From the NCBI GenBank assembly GCA_017621495.1, contig JAGATB010000039.1:32660-96659 (forward strand): 64,000 nt of DNA, read 5' to 3'. Numbering within the stretch: the stretch's first letter is position 1; the number at the start of each line of letters is the position of its first letter. A program made the translations under genes and the position numbers. The notes under the pieces were generated by a model, which worked only from the letters and a program-made list of their open reading frames with translations, was not told where the DNA came from and did no database searches. Shown here one piece after another: positions 21,001-29,017 of this stretch. The stretch is from Clostridia bacterium (GTDB lineage Bacteria > Bacillota > Clostridia > UMGS1810).

Positions 21001-24000
21001 TGTTAAATCTTCTCTTGCAAAGGTTATCACAAAGAGTGCCTTATTGCTGTCAATCTCAGTAAGTCTGTCTGCGGATGAATTTGCATTCCATACAATTCTA
21101 CCATCCGCATTATTCTTAAAGGTGCCGTTTGTTGTACCAAGAGGCTTTCCTGCACCATCTACTCTGACATACTTAACACCCTTGTATGTAAGGATACCTT
21201 CGCTGTTTCCTTCCATAATATAGTCTATGGTGATAGCAGAAAGGTCATCTATGCCGATATCCTTGGGGAAATCGCTGAGTTCTACATAAACCATGATTTC
21301 CGTGGTATCTTTCTCAACTGTTACGGGCTTATAGCTAAGTGAGAGTACAGACTCACCGCTCCAGTCAGCATAGACATACATCGGATTTTCGGGGTCAAGC
21401 TTTGTAATATCATCAATCTTGTCTATAGGTGTGGTAAGAGCTGCGTCCTTGTACCATCCCTTGAAGTACTTGGGATTTTGAGGTTCTGCCCATTCTACAT
21501 CATTTTCATTTATAAGCGTGTATTTCTTGCCGCCTAATGTATCAACATCCAGTGTTACTTCATATTCACCTGTTGTTGCTCCGACTTTACCACCATTGAG
21601 TACATATATCAACTTATACTCAATTGCATCCCACTTAGCATAAAGTGTTGTTACATTATTGTTATCTCTGGGAGAATTAATATCAACACTATTCACCTTA
21701 CTTGCATCGGACAGGCTTGCATCTGTATGCCAGCTTGCAAATTTAAGTCCTTCGTCAGCTTTGGAAGCGGGTGTTGGTAATGAACTGATGGGTTCATCAA
21801 TATTGTAACTGTAATCCACTGTTACAGCAGCATCAAATGCTGCATCTGAACTACCATCCATATACTTAACCGTATATTCTATGGGTGTTTCGGCAGAGGT
21901 AATTGTTATATCGCCATTAACCACTATTTCTTTAATTTGATCAATGGTATACTCTGCGCCATTAATAATGAACTTCTTACCATTTTTGAACTCATAGTGT
22001 TCTTCCGGCTCATATGCATTTAACGCATCGACAAGAAGCTCCTTAACAGCCGCATCAAGGTCAATTGCTGCTGTTGAGAGTTTATCACCGGCATATGCCT
22101 CATATGTTTTTTCGTCAAATTCTATTTTAAATAACTGGTCGCCGTCAACAGTAGTTGTAATTCCCTTAACATCGTATCCGTATGTTACTTCTTTGCCGGT
22201 TGCATCCAGAATAGTTGCCTTGTCATCAACAAAGTCAATAGTAACATTTCCGGTTGCTTCTCTGTTCTTGCTGAATGTAATTGTAAAGAGAGTTACACCT
22301 GCATTGGAAATACTTGAAATATCTCCTGTCCATGTAATCTTATTACCATTACGAACCACGGTGCCAACTGTTGAACTGATGTTCTTGCAATCTATACCGG
22401 CATTGGCATCCGTTGCAGTTAAATCATATTCAAAGGTAACAGATGTTATTCCTGTAGTGCCTACAGGGAGCTTATTCAATATAACATCAATTACAAGATT
22501 TTCCTTATCTGTAGCAGCATTCGTATACAATCCTAATACTGCATTCTGTTCCCATTCCGCATATACAGTAATTCCTGTAGCATTACCTTCGGGGAGCAGC
22601 TTGTTCGGAATGTGAGTTATAGCAGCATCAGAAAGGTCTTTCTTTAAATGCCAGCCTACAAATGTATAACCGTCTCTTACTATAGCTGCAGTTGTCAAAC
22701 CGTGCAGCTTGTAGAGATTGTTATCTTTGTATGTGTCAATATCATACACATCATCTAAAGTCAAAACAGGTACTCCGTTAATTTTAGCAGATGTATCATT
22801 GGTATTAACATCATATATAATATCGTACTTTATAGCAACGAAATTAGGAACAATTACCTTGCCGTTCATAGTGTACTTAGCTATGGTATCGGGAGTTATA
22901 AGTCCATTTTCTCCGTCAAATTTAAATCCTTGATGTGTAAATCCGGCAGGAACTTCGTCCTCATCCAGTGGTTTAAGCACATCGGATAACTCTGTAGTGC
23001 CATTTAATGCGTCATAGAGCTTTTCGTCTTCATAAACAGAATACTCTACATCTTTATACTTTACGGTAATTTTAGTCTTACCGGTACCAATATCAAATGT
23101 CAGGGGAGCAGTATCGAATGCTGTTGAGCTTTCGGTATCATTGGTAAGTGTAATATCGCCATATGTAAATGTTACTTCACCTGTAGCAAATTTATCTTTA
23201 GTAAATACGAGTGTAAAGAGTACACCGTCGGTAGGAAGTGCAGTAAATGCATTGCCTGTCCATCTAATAATTCCGTTTTCAGAACCGACAACCGAACCGC
23301 CTATACCTGCATTAGGTATAACACCGGTGAGCGGGTTATGGACTAAAGCATTGGCACCTGTTCCTGTATAAGTGTAATTAATAACCATGTTCTTGATACC
23401 GTTTTCTATATCTTCCGGAATCTTATCAAGAAGCACATTTACTCTTACTTCTGTATCAGTTGTTGACGCTACTTTAAATGTAAAATTAGCATTATCGGGC
23501 CATCTTGCATAGAACACGTACTTGCTTCCTTCACTGCCGTCGCCGGGAGCTGCCAAAGCAGGGATTGTTTCATAAGGTCCATCTTTAAATTCGGCATCCT
23601 TGTACCAGCCAAGGAATTTGGATGTTCCTTTAGTGGGAACAGGAAGCGTAACAGTCTTATCTACGGTATATGTCTTATCATATACAGCCGGTAGAGTACC
23701 ACCGTTCAATTTATATTCGATATCATAGGGTATGGTAACAATATGAGGATAAACAGTTATAGCACCCTCCACTACATAGTCGGTACCAACCTTATCACCC
23801 TTACCTTTTTCTTCGGTATAATATCCCTCTATCTTATATCCCTTGTCAACCGATGCAGGAACCTTCTTATTAGCTATAATGTCCGCAAGAACTGTATCCT
23901 TGCTGATGGGTTCCTGGTAACGATAATCATACTCTGTACCGTTAAGAGTTACCTTAAATGTATCACGCTTATAGTAAACCTTAATTTCCAGACTGCCATT

Positions 24001-25167
24001 GTTTGTTCCGGAAAGAACGGACTTGTCTGTATCTATCACAAAACCGTATTTGTCATCCGGGGTATAGGTTATTGTATTGCCTTTTTTAGCTACAGGGTTC
24101 TCTGTAGAAACTAAAGTATACTCGCCTTCCTTATCCACATCTTCAATGTATGTATGTATCTTATAGTAAGCATTCTTCTTAGAAGAGGATGATGAGCCAC
24201 CGGTGTTAAAGCTTACATTACCCAGGAAGGTAGCCTCTGTATCGAGAACTATACAATCAAAAATCTTCTCATTTCTGTAGTTATGGAAGTTTACCACGCC
24301 GTTGATGTCGTGAACTACAACCATCTCTCCTACGCTACAGCCGGAAATAAACTGAACCTTGCCTTCACCGCCTCGGCACAGAATTCTTCCGCTAACTTTG
24401 ACGTTATTCATGATAACATCACCAGCACCGACACCATCACCCAAAATGAGGTCACCGCTTATGGTAACGTTAGTTAAAGTAACGTTTGGAACTCTGATTA
24501 CAGTTGTACCATAAACTGCACCGGCTACATTTCCGGAGGTGCTTATGTATGTTTTGAAGATATTGTGCATCACCTGTGCAAACTCTTCTCTGGTGATATA
24601 TGCCTGAGGATTGAGTCTGCCCTCATTATCACCGTTTACATAGCCGCGTTTAGCCATAGCACTTACGTATGAAGCCGCCCACACTGAAGTATCACTGCCG
24701 TCAACAAATCTTGACAGTGAGCCTGCTGTGGTATCGGAGAGCACCAGGGCTCTTGCTACCACGGTAAACATAGCCTCTCTTGTAATATATCCGTTGGGGT
24801 TTAATATACCGTCGCCTTCACCGACGATGGTACCCATATTAACCGCCTTTTGGAATTCGGAATAATACCAGTCACCGGGATTTACATCGGTGTACTCCGA
24901 AATGTCAGCCTTTACAGTAGCACCGAAAGCACGGTTAATAACCGCTGCCGCCTCTGCCCTGGTAAGGTTGTCTCGGGGAGCAATAATTCCTCCTCCTTTA
25001 CCTTGTAATAGGCCGTTGTTTACAGCTGCGGTAACTGCCTCTTCAGACCATGTCCCGGTGGGGAAGTCCGAAAAACCATATGCAGCTGCACCGGCAAACA
25101 CGGGTAACATGCTTATTATCATAAGTATGCTAAGCAGTGCTGCCAGAACTCTGTTTGATTTTCTCAT
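15055..25167 (-). CDS. Giant SLH adhesin-like protein (3370 aa)
   Basis: Order of parts: signal peptide (1-28); three SLH repeats (about 30-205) anchoring to the wall; a beta-helix-like segment with regular VTISGDLIL steps (about 210-320); a Ser/Lys hinge; a MucBP-like segment; then from about 478 to 1960 alternating Listeria-Bacteroides repeats (FxGWY...YAKW) and about five beta-sandwich modules resembling cohesin folds (each ending GxIxWTG...LFxIxFxK). From about 2050 to the end it is acidic and helical, with roughly 20-residue repeats near 2290-2420 and near-identical YETLFDDN repeats near 2570-2725. Probably a long surface fibre or adhesin. AGGAGGAG precedes the ATG; it is 17 bp after its membrane-anchored partner gene. 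Confidence 0.85.
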   Translation of the reverse strand: MRKSNRVLAALLSILMIISMLPVFAGAAAYGFSDFPTGTWSEEAVTAAVNNGLLQGKGGGIIAPRDNLTRAEAAAVINRAFGATVKADISEYTDVNPGDWYYSEFQKAVNMGTIVGEGDGILNPNGYITREAMFTVVARALVLSDTTAGSLSRFVDGSDTSVWAASYVSAMAKRGYVNGDNEGRLNPQAYITREEFAQVMHNIFKTYISTSGNVAGAVYGTTVIRVPNVTLTNVTISGDLILGDGVGAGDVIMNNVKVSGRILCRGGEGKVQFISGCSVGEMVVVHDINGVVNFHNYRNEKIFDCIVLDTEATFLGNVSFNTGGSSSSSKKNAYYKIHTYIEDVDKEGEYTLVSTENPVAKKGNTITYTPDDKYGFVIDTDKSVLSGTNNGSLEIKVYYKRDTFKVTLNGTEYDYRYQEPISKDTVLADIIANKKVPASVDKGYKIEGYYTEEKGKGDKVGTDYVVEGAITVYPHIVTIPYDIEYKLNGGTLPAVYDKTYTVDKTVTLPVPTKGTSKFLGWYKDAEFKDGPYETIPALAAPGDGSEGSKYVFYARWPDNANFTFKVASTTDTEVRVNVLLDKIPEDIENGIKNMVINYTYTGTGANALVHNPLTGVIPNAGIGGSVVGSENGIIRWTGNAFTALPTDGVLFTLVFTKDKFATGEVTFTYGDITLTNDTESSTAFDTAPLTFDIGTGKTKITVKYKDVEYSVYEDEKLYDALNGTTELSDVLKPLDEDEVPAGFTHQGFKFDGENGLITPDTIAKYTMNGKVIVPNFVAIKYDIIYDVNTNDTSAKINGVPVLTLDDVYDIDTYKDNNLYKLHGLTTAAIVRDGYTFVGWHLKKDLSDAAITHIPNKLLPEGNATGITVYAEWEQNAVLGLYTNAATDKENLVIDVILNKLPVGTTGITSVTFEYDLTATDANAGIDCKNISSTVGTVVRNGNKITWTGDISSISNAGVTLFTITFSKNREATGNVTIDFVDDKATILDATGKEVTYGYDVKGITTTVDGDQLFKIEFDEKTYEAYAGDKLSTAAIDLDAAVKELLVDALNAYEPEEHYEFKNGKKFIINGAEYTIDQIKEIVVNGDITITSAETPIEYTVKYMDGSSDAAFDAAVTVDYSYNIDEPISSLPTPASKADEGLKFASWHTDASLSDASKVNSVDINSPRDNNNVTTLYAKWDAIEYKLIYVLNGGKVGATTGEYEVTLDVDTLGGKKYTLINENDVEWAEPQNPKYFKGWYKDAALTTPIDKIDDITKLDPENPMYVYADWSGESVLSLSYKPVTVEKDTTEIMVYVELSDFPKDIGIDDLSAITIDYIMEGNSEGILTYKGVKYVRVDGAGKPLGTTNGTFKNNADGRIVWNANSSADRLTEIDSNKALFVITFAREDLTKGGKVKVKIDGAELANYNAKIATGYTIDPNGIVIDIPDGYYTVHYNGTDYDVAENAKLDTNTNLINAINAKLNTQNTDGYEWVVYADGASGKNEIDVTTYEVKEDITITIVEEPIPYTITYYIYNDDTKAFEQYGNVDDYNVKDMVNSTYDLLAPTKSGFTFIGWYDKETFTDSDAKINAITKLGNYKFYGKWIEQVGTINYYAHAIDESSKTVKIDVKINELPEEMEDISVLRLYYDLEDADGELEYVKTELNPGLGLSGNFEHKLGAMTWAASGMTIMPMSEGRAAITTMADGVITKELLEANNNVVATITFNVNMKDDDWDGSVHATIKTSDNQIHMKDSDGKEPDSYVGSSATVSKAAKPFTITYELGTNGKFDGESPKTTYTIEDTDYDLTVFKPVREGYVFEYWYEGTTDKKVTTIPASEWLEKDAKVYTAKWRKENPVLTFVKLSSTDTEVKVGVTLEDIPNDVDNLKSMELTYDMDVDLLKYKDTALYDGIPGTITEKADGTIKWATDKALTSEDMMTLGNILFEITFTKDLATEGDVTFTYTDTKLTDADGTDARDYKPTDAIISLTKADSIVVKVHKGKKYIDDIPVEVGGKITQTQLDAIIPQSEYVDVEGYTDSDGNVHKIMPEYWYQDGKEWKLFDLNTPIMEETNVYLMTAYVSASYETDLEVKGIKIPKIELAIAYDSNTEIIKSGLDALTAFGTTLESMLYDLKEHGGFDPYEFALEKATKTGFVDADGNLLNPLIPIPLDKIVTEDLIMKEIDIYIDANIDNEEFIRDILRHDSVEKMLLEDEQLKHNAMGDPEIRSIFLTDDFIKEIIKDDIENNNSAFVNDIINNTDFASTVINNDSVLDYVLNNEEIRAKVLESGTTFKLKIVDTGAQHIENVYFGDTVDAELKSYIETELKSKAVKGELKVIIENSGEIRAVLKTTLETDEDAKAILKTELLEMLQNPQTNSEIKAEVENYLIANKNVVKDEVTSYIKDNKNSTSIKNTVVQYIKAHKNDKLIKDAVVDYITTNKNNTTIKNTIVSYIKDHKNDDLIKGTVKSYLEEHMNDATVRGTVVDYIEKHSEEDTIKDRVIDYIVSNVDDFKADDKRTDILSNQTVRTQFVNAYESVTIGTVWEDVDADTFIDKFINAPSELKAIDESTYNNIVAEYKKAIEDNIEEYATSNYTTLFSDYFNETYLNSKADSESEKTVYEKLFEDNLNAIMNDTATYETLFDANIDKITGDKDKYEELFSNNVTSIVNDKVKDPQTNKTVYETLFDDNVDAIISDDTKDSETGKTPYETLFDDNVDTIINDNTKDSETGKTAYETLFDDNFSTYYNSLGTDEFNNLVNTHFDSFYTSQYDSLFDEYFDDYFDEIFDSLYEANVEKWANIAYDEPTTTATVRSTIKNVVTRLVDEYIAGAKDADDDVEVESGLKSMVDKVIAQVDIKATLRENYNNDGDFKTAVDQLIKDNASMIVSDYAYEKLDDASETTIRDIIHTQVEKLVDDYVNYNMDKDLQEFIDAEINKHMKEYIDGYIAGDSESVEMLEKLVPTYAHTAVEALKKTPEFKNTITDFMSGKGVRVNEGNIVFIEILDELMHTYNYDKLASDFLPENIQKVVDLIGHDIVADIVNAYFAEFCRLMDDAIAKFNAEYKDGEGNTAAEYTFSTRPAVRINYMDIVEIYYNKVMDKVKPKLNSKQFIANNPYVQKLLAKDWILEFLDYDASKVSEEMSGYSIKKGHYDEETMEYGSPIVRYYDILLENAILVHDAVMWYNTLGEASLEDKLDAVSHILGVYANKANNVIMHYIETGELPKGYTPYELADKFLGKVLGVNDKVDSAYDKVEDFYEKHEDKITEYIDKAKNFYEDYLDRDYTEIIDLANLSVYADGNAYEVYKILLEMSEENNAFNIDTLATAIFDSTNYHGVNKIEDVMMKIKSKLEGLKYEPVTSLKFIRDAYTKTVAAREVKGYNTGRHTVDAQRYLQYITD
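16990..17450 (-). repeat. Tandem coding repeats inside the giant SLH gene
   Basis: About seven related units encode YETLFDDNVDxI-type segments of 19-25 residues. Two adjacent units (about 17030-17190) are nearly identical at DNA level, including a shared block encoding KDSETGKT, which points to recent duplication and possible length variation. Confidence 0.7.
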
Positions 25168-25184
25168 ACCGTAATCTCCTCCTG

Positions 25185-26027
25185 TTATTTATAGTCTTCG
25201 TCATTCATCTTATTGAGATAATATGACTTCTTCAAGCTTTTTTCATCATAATAGTAATCTCGTATTTCTTTTACGAGGCCCAGGTCACCGCCTACAGCCT
25301 TTAATTCAGCTTCCAGCTCCTTGAGCAAGGCTCTCACCTTGGCATCACACTCTGCCTCCATGGTACCCACGGTACCGGTATAGCTGTCTACTATAGTCAC
25401 AATCTGATTTCTGTCATAGTGGCAAGCCTCGTAATCGGCATAAGCTTGGTCGCCCAATGCCTCTAGCCGGGATATAAAGTCTGCCTGTACCACATACAGC
25501 TCTGCAACCAGTGCCGATACCTTGTCTGTCTCCTCTTTTTTGGCAGGAGCCTGCGTTTCCACGGTTTCTTCCTTTTTTGGGGGTTCAGCCTTGGGAGGTG
25601 ACTCTGTCTTGGTATCAGCAGGCTTATCCTCCGGCTTCTCCGCCTTGGGTTCTTCCTCAGGCTTCTTCTCGGGCTCTTTGGCTGCGAGTATCTCCTCCAA
25701 AGTAGCATCACCCTTTACAAGCTTCACAGCTTCCTCTCGGGTAATCTTACCGTCGGCATATGCCTTGGCTTCCTCTGCCGTGAGCTCGCCCCGGATATTG
25801 ATAAGGGGGTTTTCCTCTGCTATCTTCTCCATTTTTGCCTTATTGGTCTCCATCTTTTTCTCGATTTCCTCGGCAGATTTACGCGAGTTCACGAAGGATA
25901 CGATGTTGTCCCAATTAAACACAATACGCACTATATTTCGGTAGCGTATGCCCAGGGCTCCCAGAGTAACTACGATAACCGCAAGTATGCTCAGAAGTGT
26001 TATCTTAATTATTTTCTTTTTATTCAT
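25185..26027 (-). CDS. Membrane-anchored protein with Glu/Pro/Lys-rich stalk
   Basis: 280 aa: one N-terminal transmembrane helix (about 8-28), a charged region, a Glu/Pro/Lys-rich low-complexity stalk (about 115-170), and a C-terminal helical domain with DKVSALVAELYVVQ and regular acidic heptads. No family recognised. A short ELTAEEAKAYADGKITREEAVKLVKG stretch resembles SHOCT-like oligomerisation segments. It is first in an operon with the giant SLH gene and has a consensus promoter, so it may assist export or anchoring of that protein; this is inference. Confidence 0.6.
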   Translation of the reverse strand: MNKKKIIKITLLSILAVIVVTLGALGIRYRNIVRIVFNWDNIVSFVNSRKSAEEIEKKMETNKAKMEKIAEENPLINIRGELTAEEAKAYADGKITREEAVKLVKGDATLEEILAAKEPEKKPEEEPKAEKPEDKPADTKTESPPKAEPPKKEETVETQAPAKKEETDKVSALVAELYVVQADFISRLEALGDQAYADYEACHYDRNQIVTIVDSYTGTVGTMEAECDAKVRALLKELEAELKAVGGDLGLVKEIRDYYYDEKSLKKSYYLNKMNDEDYK

Positions 26028-26108
26028 TTTCTCTCCTCAATAATAAATAAAACATCTTAAAAACCAATGAGGGTATAAAATTGCATATTAAACAATTATA
26101 CATAATAT

Positions 26109-26137
26109 ATTTTACACTTTCCTTATGCAAATGTCAA
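26109..26137 (-). promoter_or_regulatory. Promoter of the giant-adhesin operon
   Basis: TTGACA, 17-bp spacer, TAAAAT on the minus strand, about 80 bp upstream of the 25185-26027 gene. Confidence 0.75.
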
Positions 26138-26238
26138 TAGTTTTAACCTAAAAGTAATGTACAAAAATTGTCTCAAAATACTGTCAATTTGCGTAAAAAC
26201 ATTTGTGAAACAAGTGTTATAAACCAAAAATGCACACA

Positions 26239-26358
26239 GACCGTCGAGGATGCCTGTCCCTACATTGGTGTGCGAACATTCCAATTACAACATCACAAAA
26301 GAAAAAGCCATAATCCGCGGAAGGGAGACGGCCTGTTACCATCACCATCCCGACGGTC
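26239..26358. repeat. 120-bp intergenic element with terminal inverted repeats
   Basis: Ends GACCGTCGAGGATG and (reverse complement) GACCGTCGGGATG pair with one indel. The interior contains CCCTACATTG, also seen in the palindromic element near 60.26 kb. It is non-coding and occupies most of the 26028-26376 gap. Its right part overlaps a possible terminator (GAAAAAG...CTTTTTC) for the gene at 26377. Confidence 0.45.
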
Positions 26359-26376
26359 ATGACTTTTTCTAATCAT

Positions 26377-27207
26377 TTAATCGTTAAAGCATCCCTTTTC
26401 AGGCGGGAAAAACTCGTCTATAGGGAAATGGAGCTTCTCGAAAAGCTCGCAGGGATTGCTCTCGGTAGAAACAGTACATTCATCCTGAGGAATACAGAAA
26501 TCAATCACAGGAATAAGAAGCTGTACGTCTCTGATAAGTCTCACGATTGTAAACAAACCAAGGGTCACATATACCTTGCGGTTGTTATCGCAATCGGTGA
26601 TTTCATCATCAAACACCTTACAGATGCTTTCCGGTACAGAGTTTACATCTGTCTCACCGCAGCAGCAACAGCAGTTGTTATCTGCAGGTTCTACGATTTT
26701 TGCTCCGAGAGCAATGGGATCTACTACCTCAATGTGCGCCTCGGGCAGATTGTTTTTCTGCCAGAGCTGGACATCTGCTTCATCGAATTTGTATTTTGAA
26801 CGGAAGGTTTTGGCATTGCCTTCGGAACCGAAAAGAATTACCTTCTTGTCAAATATAGCCAGACCCTCAACAGTGCAGGGTCTGCCCACACCTGTAAATA
26901 CCTCAAGTGTGATACGGAAGAAGAATCTTAGGTCTACCGAATAATAGCCGCGGTTAAACTGAACAGGCTCCACATCCGAATATATCCAGATGATTTCCGC
27001 TTTTTTCGCTTTGACGCTCATTGCTCTGTCCACAAGGCATTGTCCTGCCTCGGTCAGATATACTCTTAAGTTTTCAATGCATTCTTTATCCCTGCACGAA
27101 TCATATACCTTGCCGGTTTCTATGCAGGCATTACCGCTGTTGCAATTGGAGTTATTACTGTTGTTGTTACAGCATGGATTGCAACCGGGAAGCACTTTTT
27201 CACCCAT
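26377..27207 (-). CDS. Cys-rich conserved protein, possibly spore-coat related
   Basis: 276 aa, cytoplasmic-looking, with a Cys/Asn-rich N-terminus (CNPCCNNN...), a central beta-rich domain with FNRGYYSVDLRFFFRITLEVF, and a run of five cysteines (CCCCCG) in the middle. I recall similar hypothetical proteins in Clostridia but cannot name a family. Cys-rich segments of this kind are common in spore coat and exosporium proteins, and the organism has spoIIM, so a coat role is a reasonable guess only. GGGAGG lies before the ATG. It is transcribed alone. Confidence 0.55.
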   Translation of the reverse strand: MGEKVLPGCNPCCNNNSNNSNCNSGNACIETGKVYDSCRDKECIENLRVYLTEAGQCLVDRAMSVKAKKAEIIWIYSDVEPVQFNRGYYSVDLRFFFRITLEVFTGVGRPCTVEGLAIFDKKVILFGSEGNAKTFRSKYKFDEADVQLWQKNNLPEAHIEVVDPIALGAKIVEPADNNCCCCCGETDVNSVPESICKVFDDEITDCDNNRKVYVTLGLFTIVRLIRDVQLLIPVIDFCIPQDECTVSTESNPCELFEKLHFPIDEFFPPEKGCFND

Positions 27208-27287
27208 TTATAATTCCTCCCAAAAGATTGAATTTACTGCTTCGATATCATAATATGAGAGAAATGAAATTTATGTTCCTGTTTTTA

Positions 27288-28151
27288 TTAATGTTTCGCC
27301 ATATGATTTTTTACCACTACTATTTTAAAATAGCTTTTGCTCAATATATAATCCTCAAGGATGAGCTTTTTGTCCTCTGTATATGCAGAGCTTAATCCGG
27401 ACTGACGGTTGATATCCTCCGCCACACTCTCTATATCGCCATATCTTGCAAGCTGGCGGTAGGTAGGTGCAGTCGCCGGCTTCACAAAGTATGTTATAAC
27501 CTTGCCGTACAGGAATATGAGCAGCAGCATAAATATCCAGAAGCATGCATAATCGGTGGAGGCTGTGTCCATCTCCAGATTACGCACATCGAGCATATAT
27601 TCGCTGACTTCCAGGCTTTCTCCCTCGCCTATGGTTTCGGAAAGCACAGAGAGTATGGGCTTTTGCACATCTGTAATATATGCTGTTAAGTTTTTGGTAA
27701 CCTTCTGATTTGCATATGCAAGCACAGGAACATTTCTGCCGCCAATCTGCGCCATATACAGCTTATACAAGTCATACTCCTTGACCTTGGTGCCGGTGGT
27801 GCCTCCTCCCATAGTACCTTTGAAGCTGTGGTCGGTATCTGTGACAGAATCTGCCTTTATATTAAAATAATATTTGTCATCCTGCCAGTAGCTTGTGGAA
27901 CGAACCAAGGAGCCTTCGGGGTTTTTGTGGTCCTTCCTGCCCAGTTCTATTATTTCTTCTATTACTATAGTATCCGTCTCAGAGATGAACCTCTGTGTAT
28001 CCAGCGGTGACGGACCGCTGTGCTCGGTCTTGAGATAGGGCATTTTATTGATGATAAACAATATATAAAGCACTGTAAGCAATATATTGATGATGAGAAA
28101 CTTAATGCGGTATCTTGACATTTCTTTGTATAAAAGTGTTCCTTTTTGCAT
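27288..28151 (-). CDS. Two-TM membrane protein, unknown function
   Basis: 287 aa with a TM helix near 18-38, a roughly 150-residue extracytoplasmic domain with a Gly/Thr patch (GTMGGGTTGT), a second TM near 205-225 and a soluble C-terminal domain (YGDIESVAEDINRQ...). This topology resembles small uncharacterised Clostridia membrane proteins; I do not recognise a named family with certainty. AGGAGG precedes the ATG. The gene lies 11 bp downstream of rsmI and may be cotranscribed with it. Confidence 0.6.
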   Translation of the reverse strand: MQKGTLLYKEMSRYRIKFLIINILLTVLYILFIINKMPYLKTEHSGPSPLDTQRFISETDTIVIEEIIELGRKDHKNPEGSLVRSTSYWQDDKYYFNIKADSVTDTDHSFKGTMGGGTTGTKVKEYDLYKLYMAQIGGRNVPVLAYANQKVTKNLTAYITDVQKPILSVLSETIGEGESLEVSEYMLDVRNLEMDTASTDYACFWIFMLLLIFLYGKVITYFVKPATAPTYRQLARYGDIESVAEDINRQSGLSSAYTEDKKLILEDYILSKSYFKIVVVKNHMAKH

Positions 28152-28162
28152 TTGTTTTCCTC

Positions 28163-29008
28163 CTAATATTTCTCGTACTCGTTATATACATCCCTTCGGG
28201 CAGCACCTCGCTGTTTGGCTGCCTCCTTTATGGCATCTTTTTTGCTGAGACCTTGTGCTATGAGGGTATCAACATGCTCCTTAACGGATATATCTGCAAA
28301 CATCCGGTCTCTCTCCGCTTCCTGCTCGGCATCGCTTTTACCTGCAAGCACCAGTACATATTCACCCTTAGGGTTATTGTCTTCATAGTATGCCACTGCC
28401 TGCTCCAGAGTAGTAACCATACATTCTTCGTGAAGCTTGGTAAGCTCACGCACTATGCTTATGGGTCTGTTGCCAAATACAGCATGCATATCTGCAAGAG
28501 TACGTACGAGCTTGTGGGGTGCCTCATGAAATATCATGGTGCGTTTCTCATTAAGGAGAGAATTAAGGTGCTCATTTCTGCTCTTTTTGTTTACGGACAA
28601 AAAGCCTTCAAAACAAAATCTGCCCGTGTCCTGCCCGGATATGATAAGTGCATTTATAAGAGCCGCCGCACCCGGTACCGGCACCACGGAGATATCCTCG
28701 GCTATGCACATCCTCACCAAATCCTCACCGGGGTCAGATATAGCAGGTGTACCGGCATCGGTCACCAGTGCAACATCCTTGCCGGTTTTAAGCACGGATA
28801 TGATATAATCACCTTTTTCTTTTTTATTGTGTTCAAAGTAGCTTGTAAGGGGCTTTTGTATATCAAAGTGATTTAAGAGCTTCATAGAATGCCGTGTATC
28901 TTCACAGGCTATGAGCTCCACACTTCCAAGCACCTTTAAGGCTCTGTAGGTTATATCCTCCAGATTGCCTATCGGTGTAGCTACAAGGTAAAGTTTACCG
29001 TATTGCAT
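28163..29008 (-). CDS. rsmI: 16S rRNA 2'-O-ribose C1402 methyltransferase
   Basis: RsmI (281 aa) uses SAM to methylate C1402 in the 16S decoding centre. The tetrapyrrole-methylase fold is clear from LYLVATPIGNLEDITYRA, the CEDTRHS motif, VTDAGTPAISDPG and PVPGAAA. It lies 9 bp after the trmN6-like gene, matching the yabB-yazA-yabC order of B. subtilis minus yazA. Confidence 0.95.
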   Translation of the reverse strand: MQYGKLYLVATPIGNLEDITYRALKVLGSVELIACEDTRHSMKLLNHFDIQKPLTSYFEHNKKEKGDYIISVLKTGKDVALVTDAGTPAISDPGEDLVRMCIAEDISVVPVPGAAALINALIISGQDTGRFCFEGFLSVNKKSRNEHLNSLLNEKRTMIFHEAPHKLVRTLADMHAVFGNRPISIVRELTKLHEECMVTTLEQAVAYYEDNNPKGEYVLVLAGKSDAEQEAERDRMFADISVKEHVDTLIAQGLSKKDAIKEAAKQRGAARRDVYNEYEKY

Positions 29009-29017
29009 ATGTGTTCC

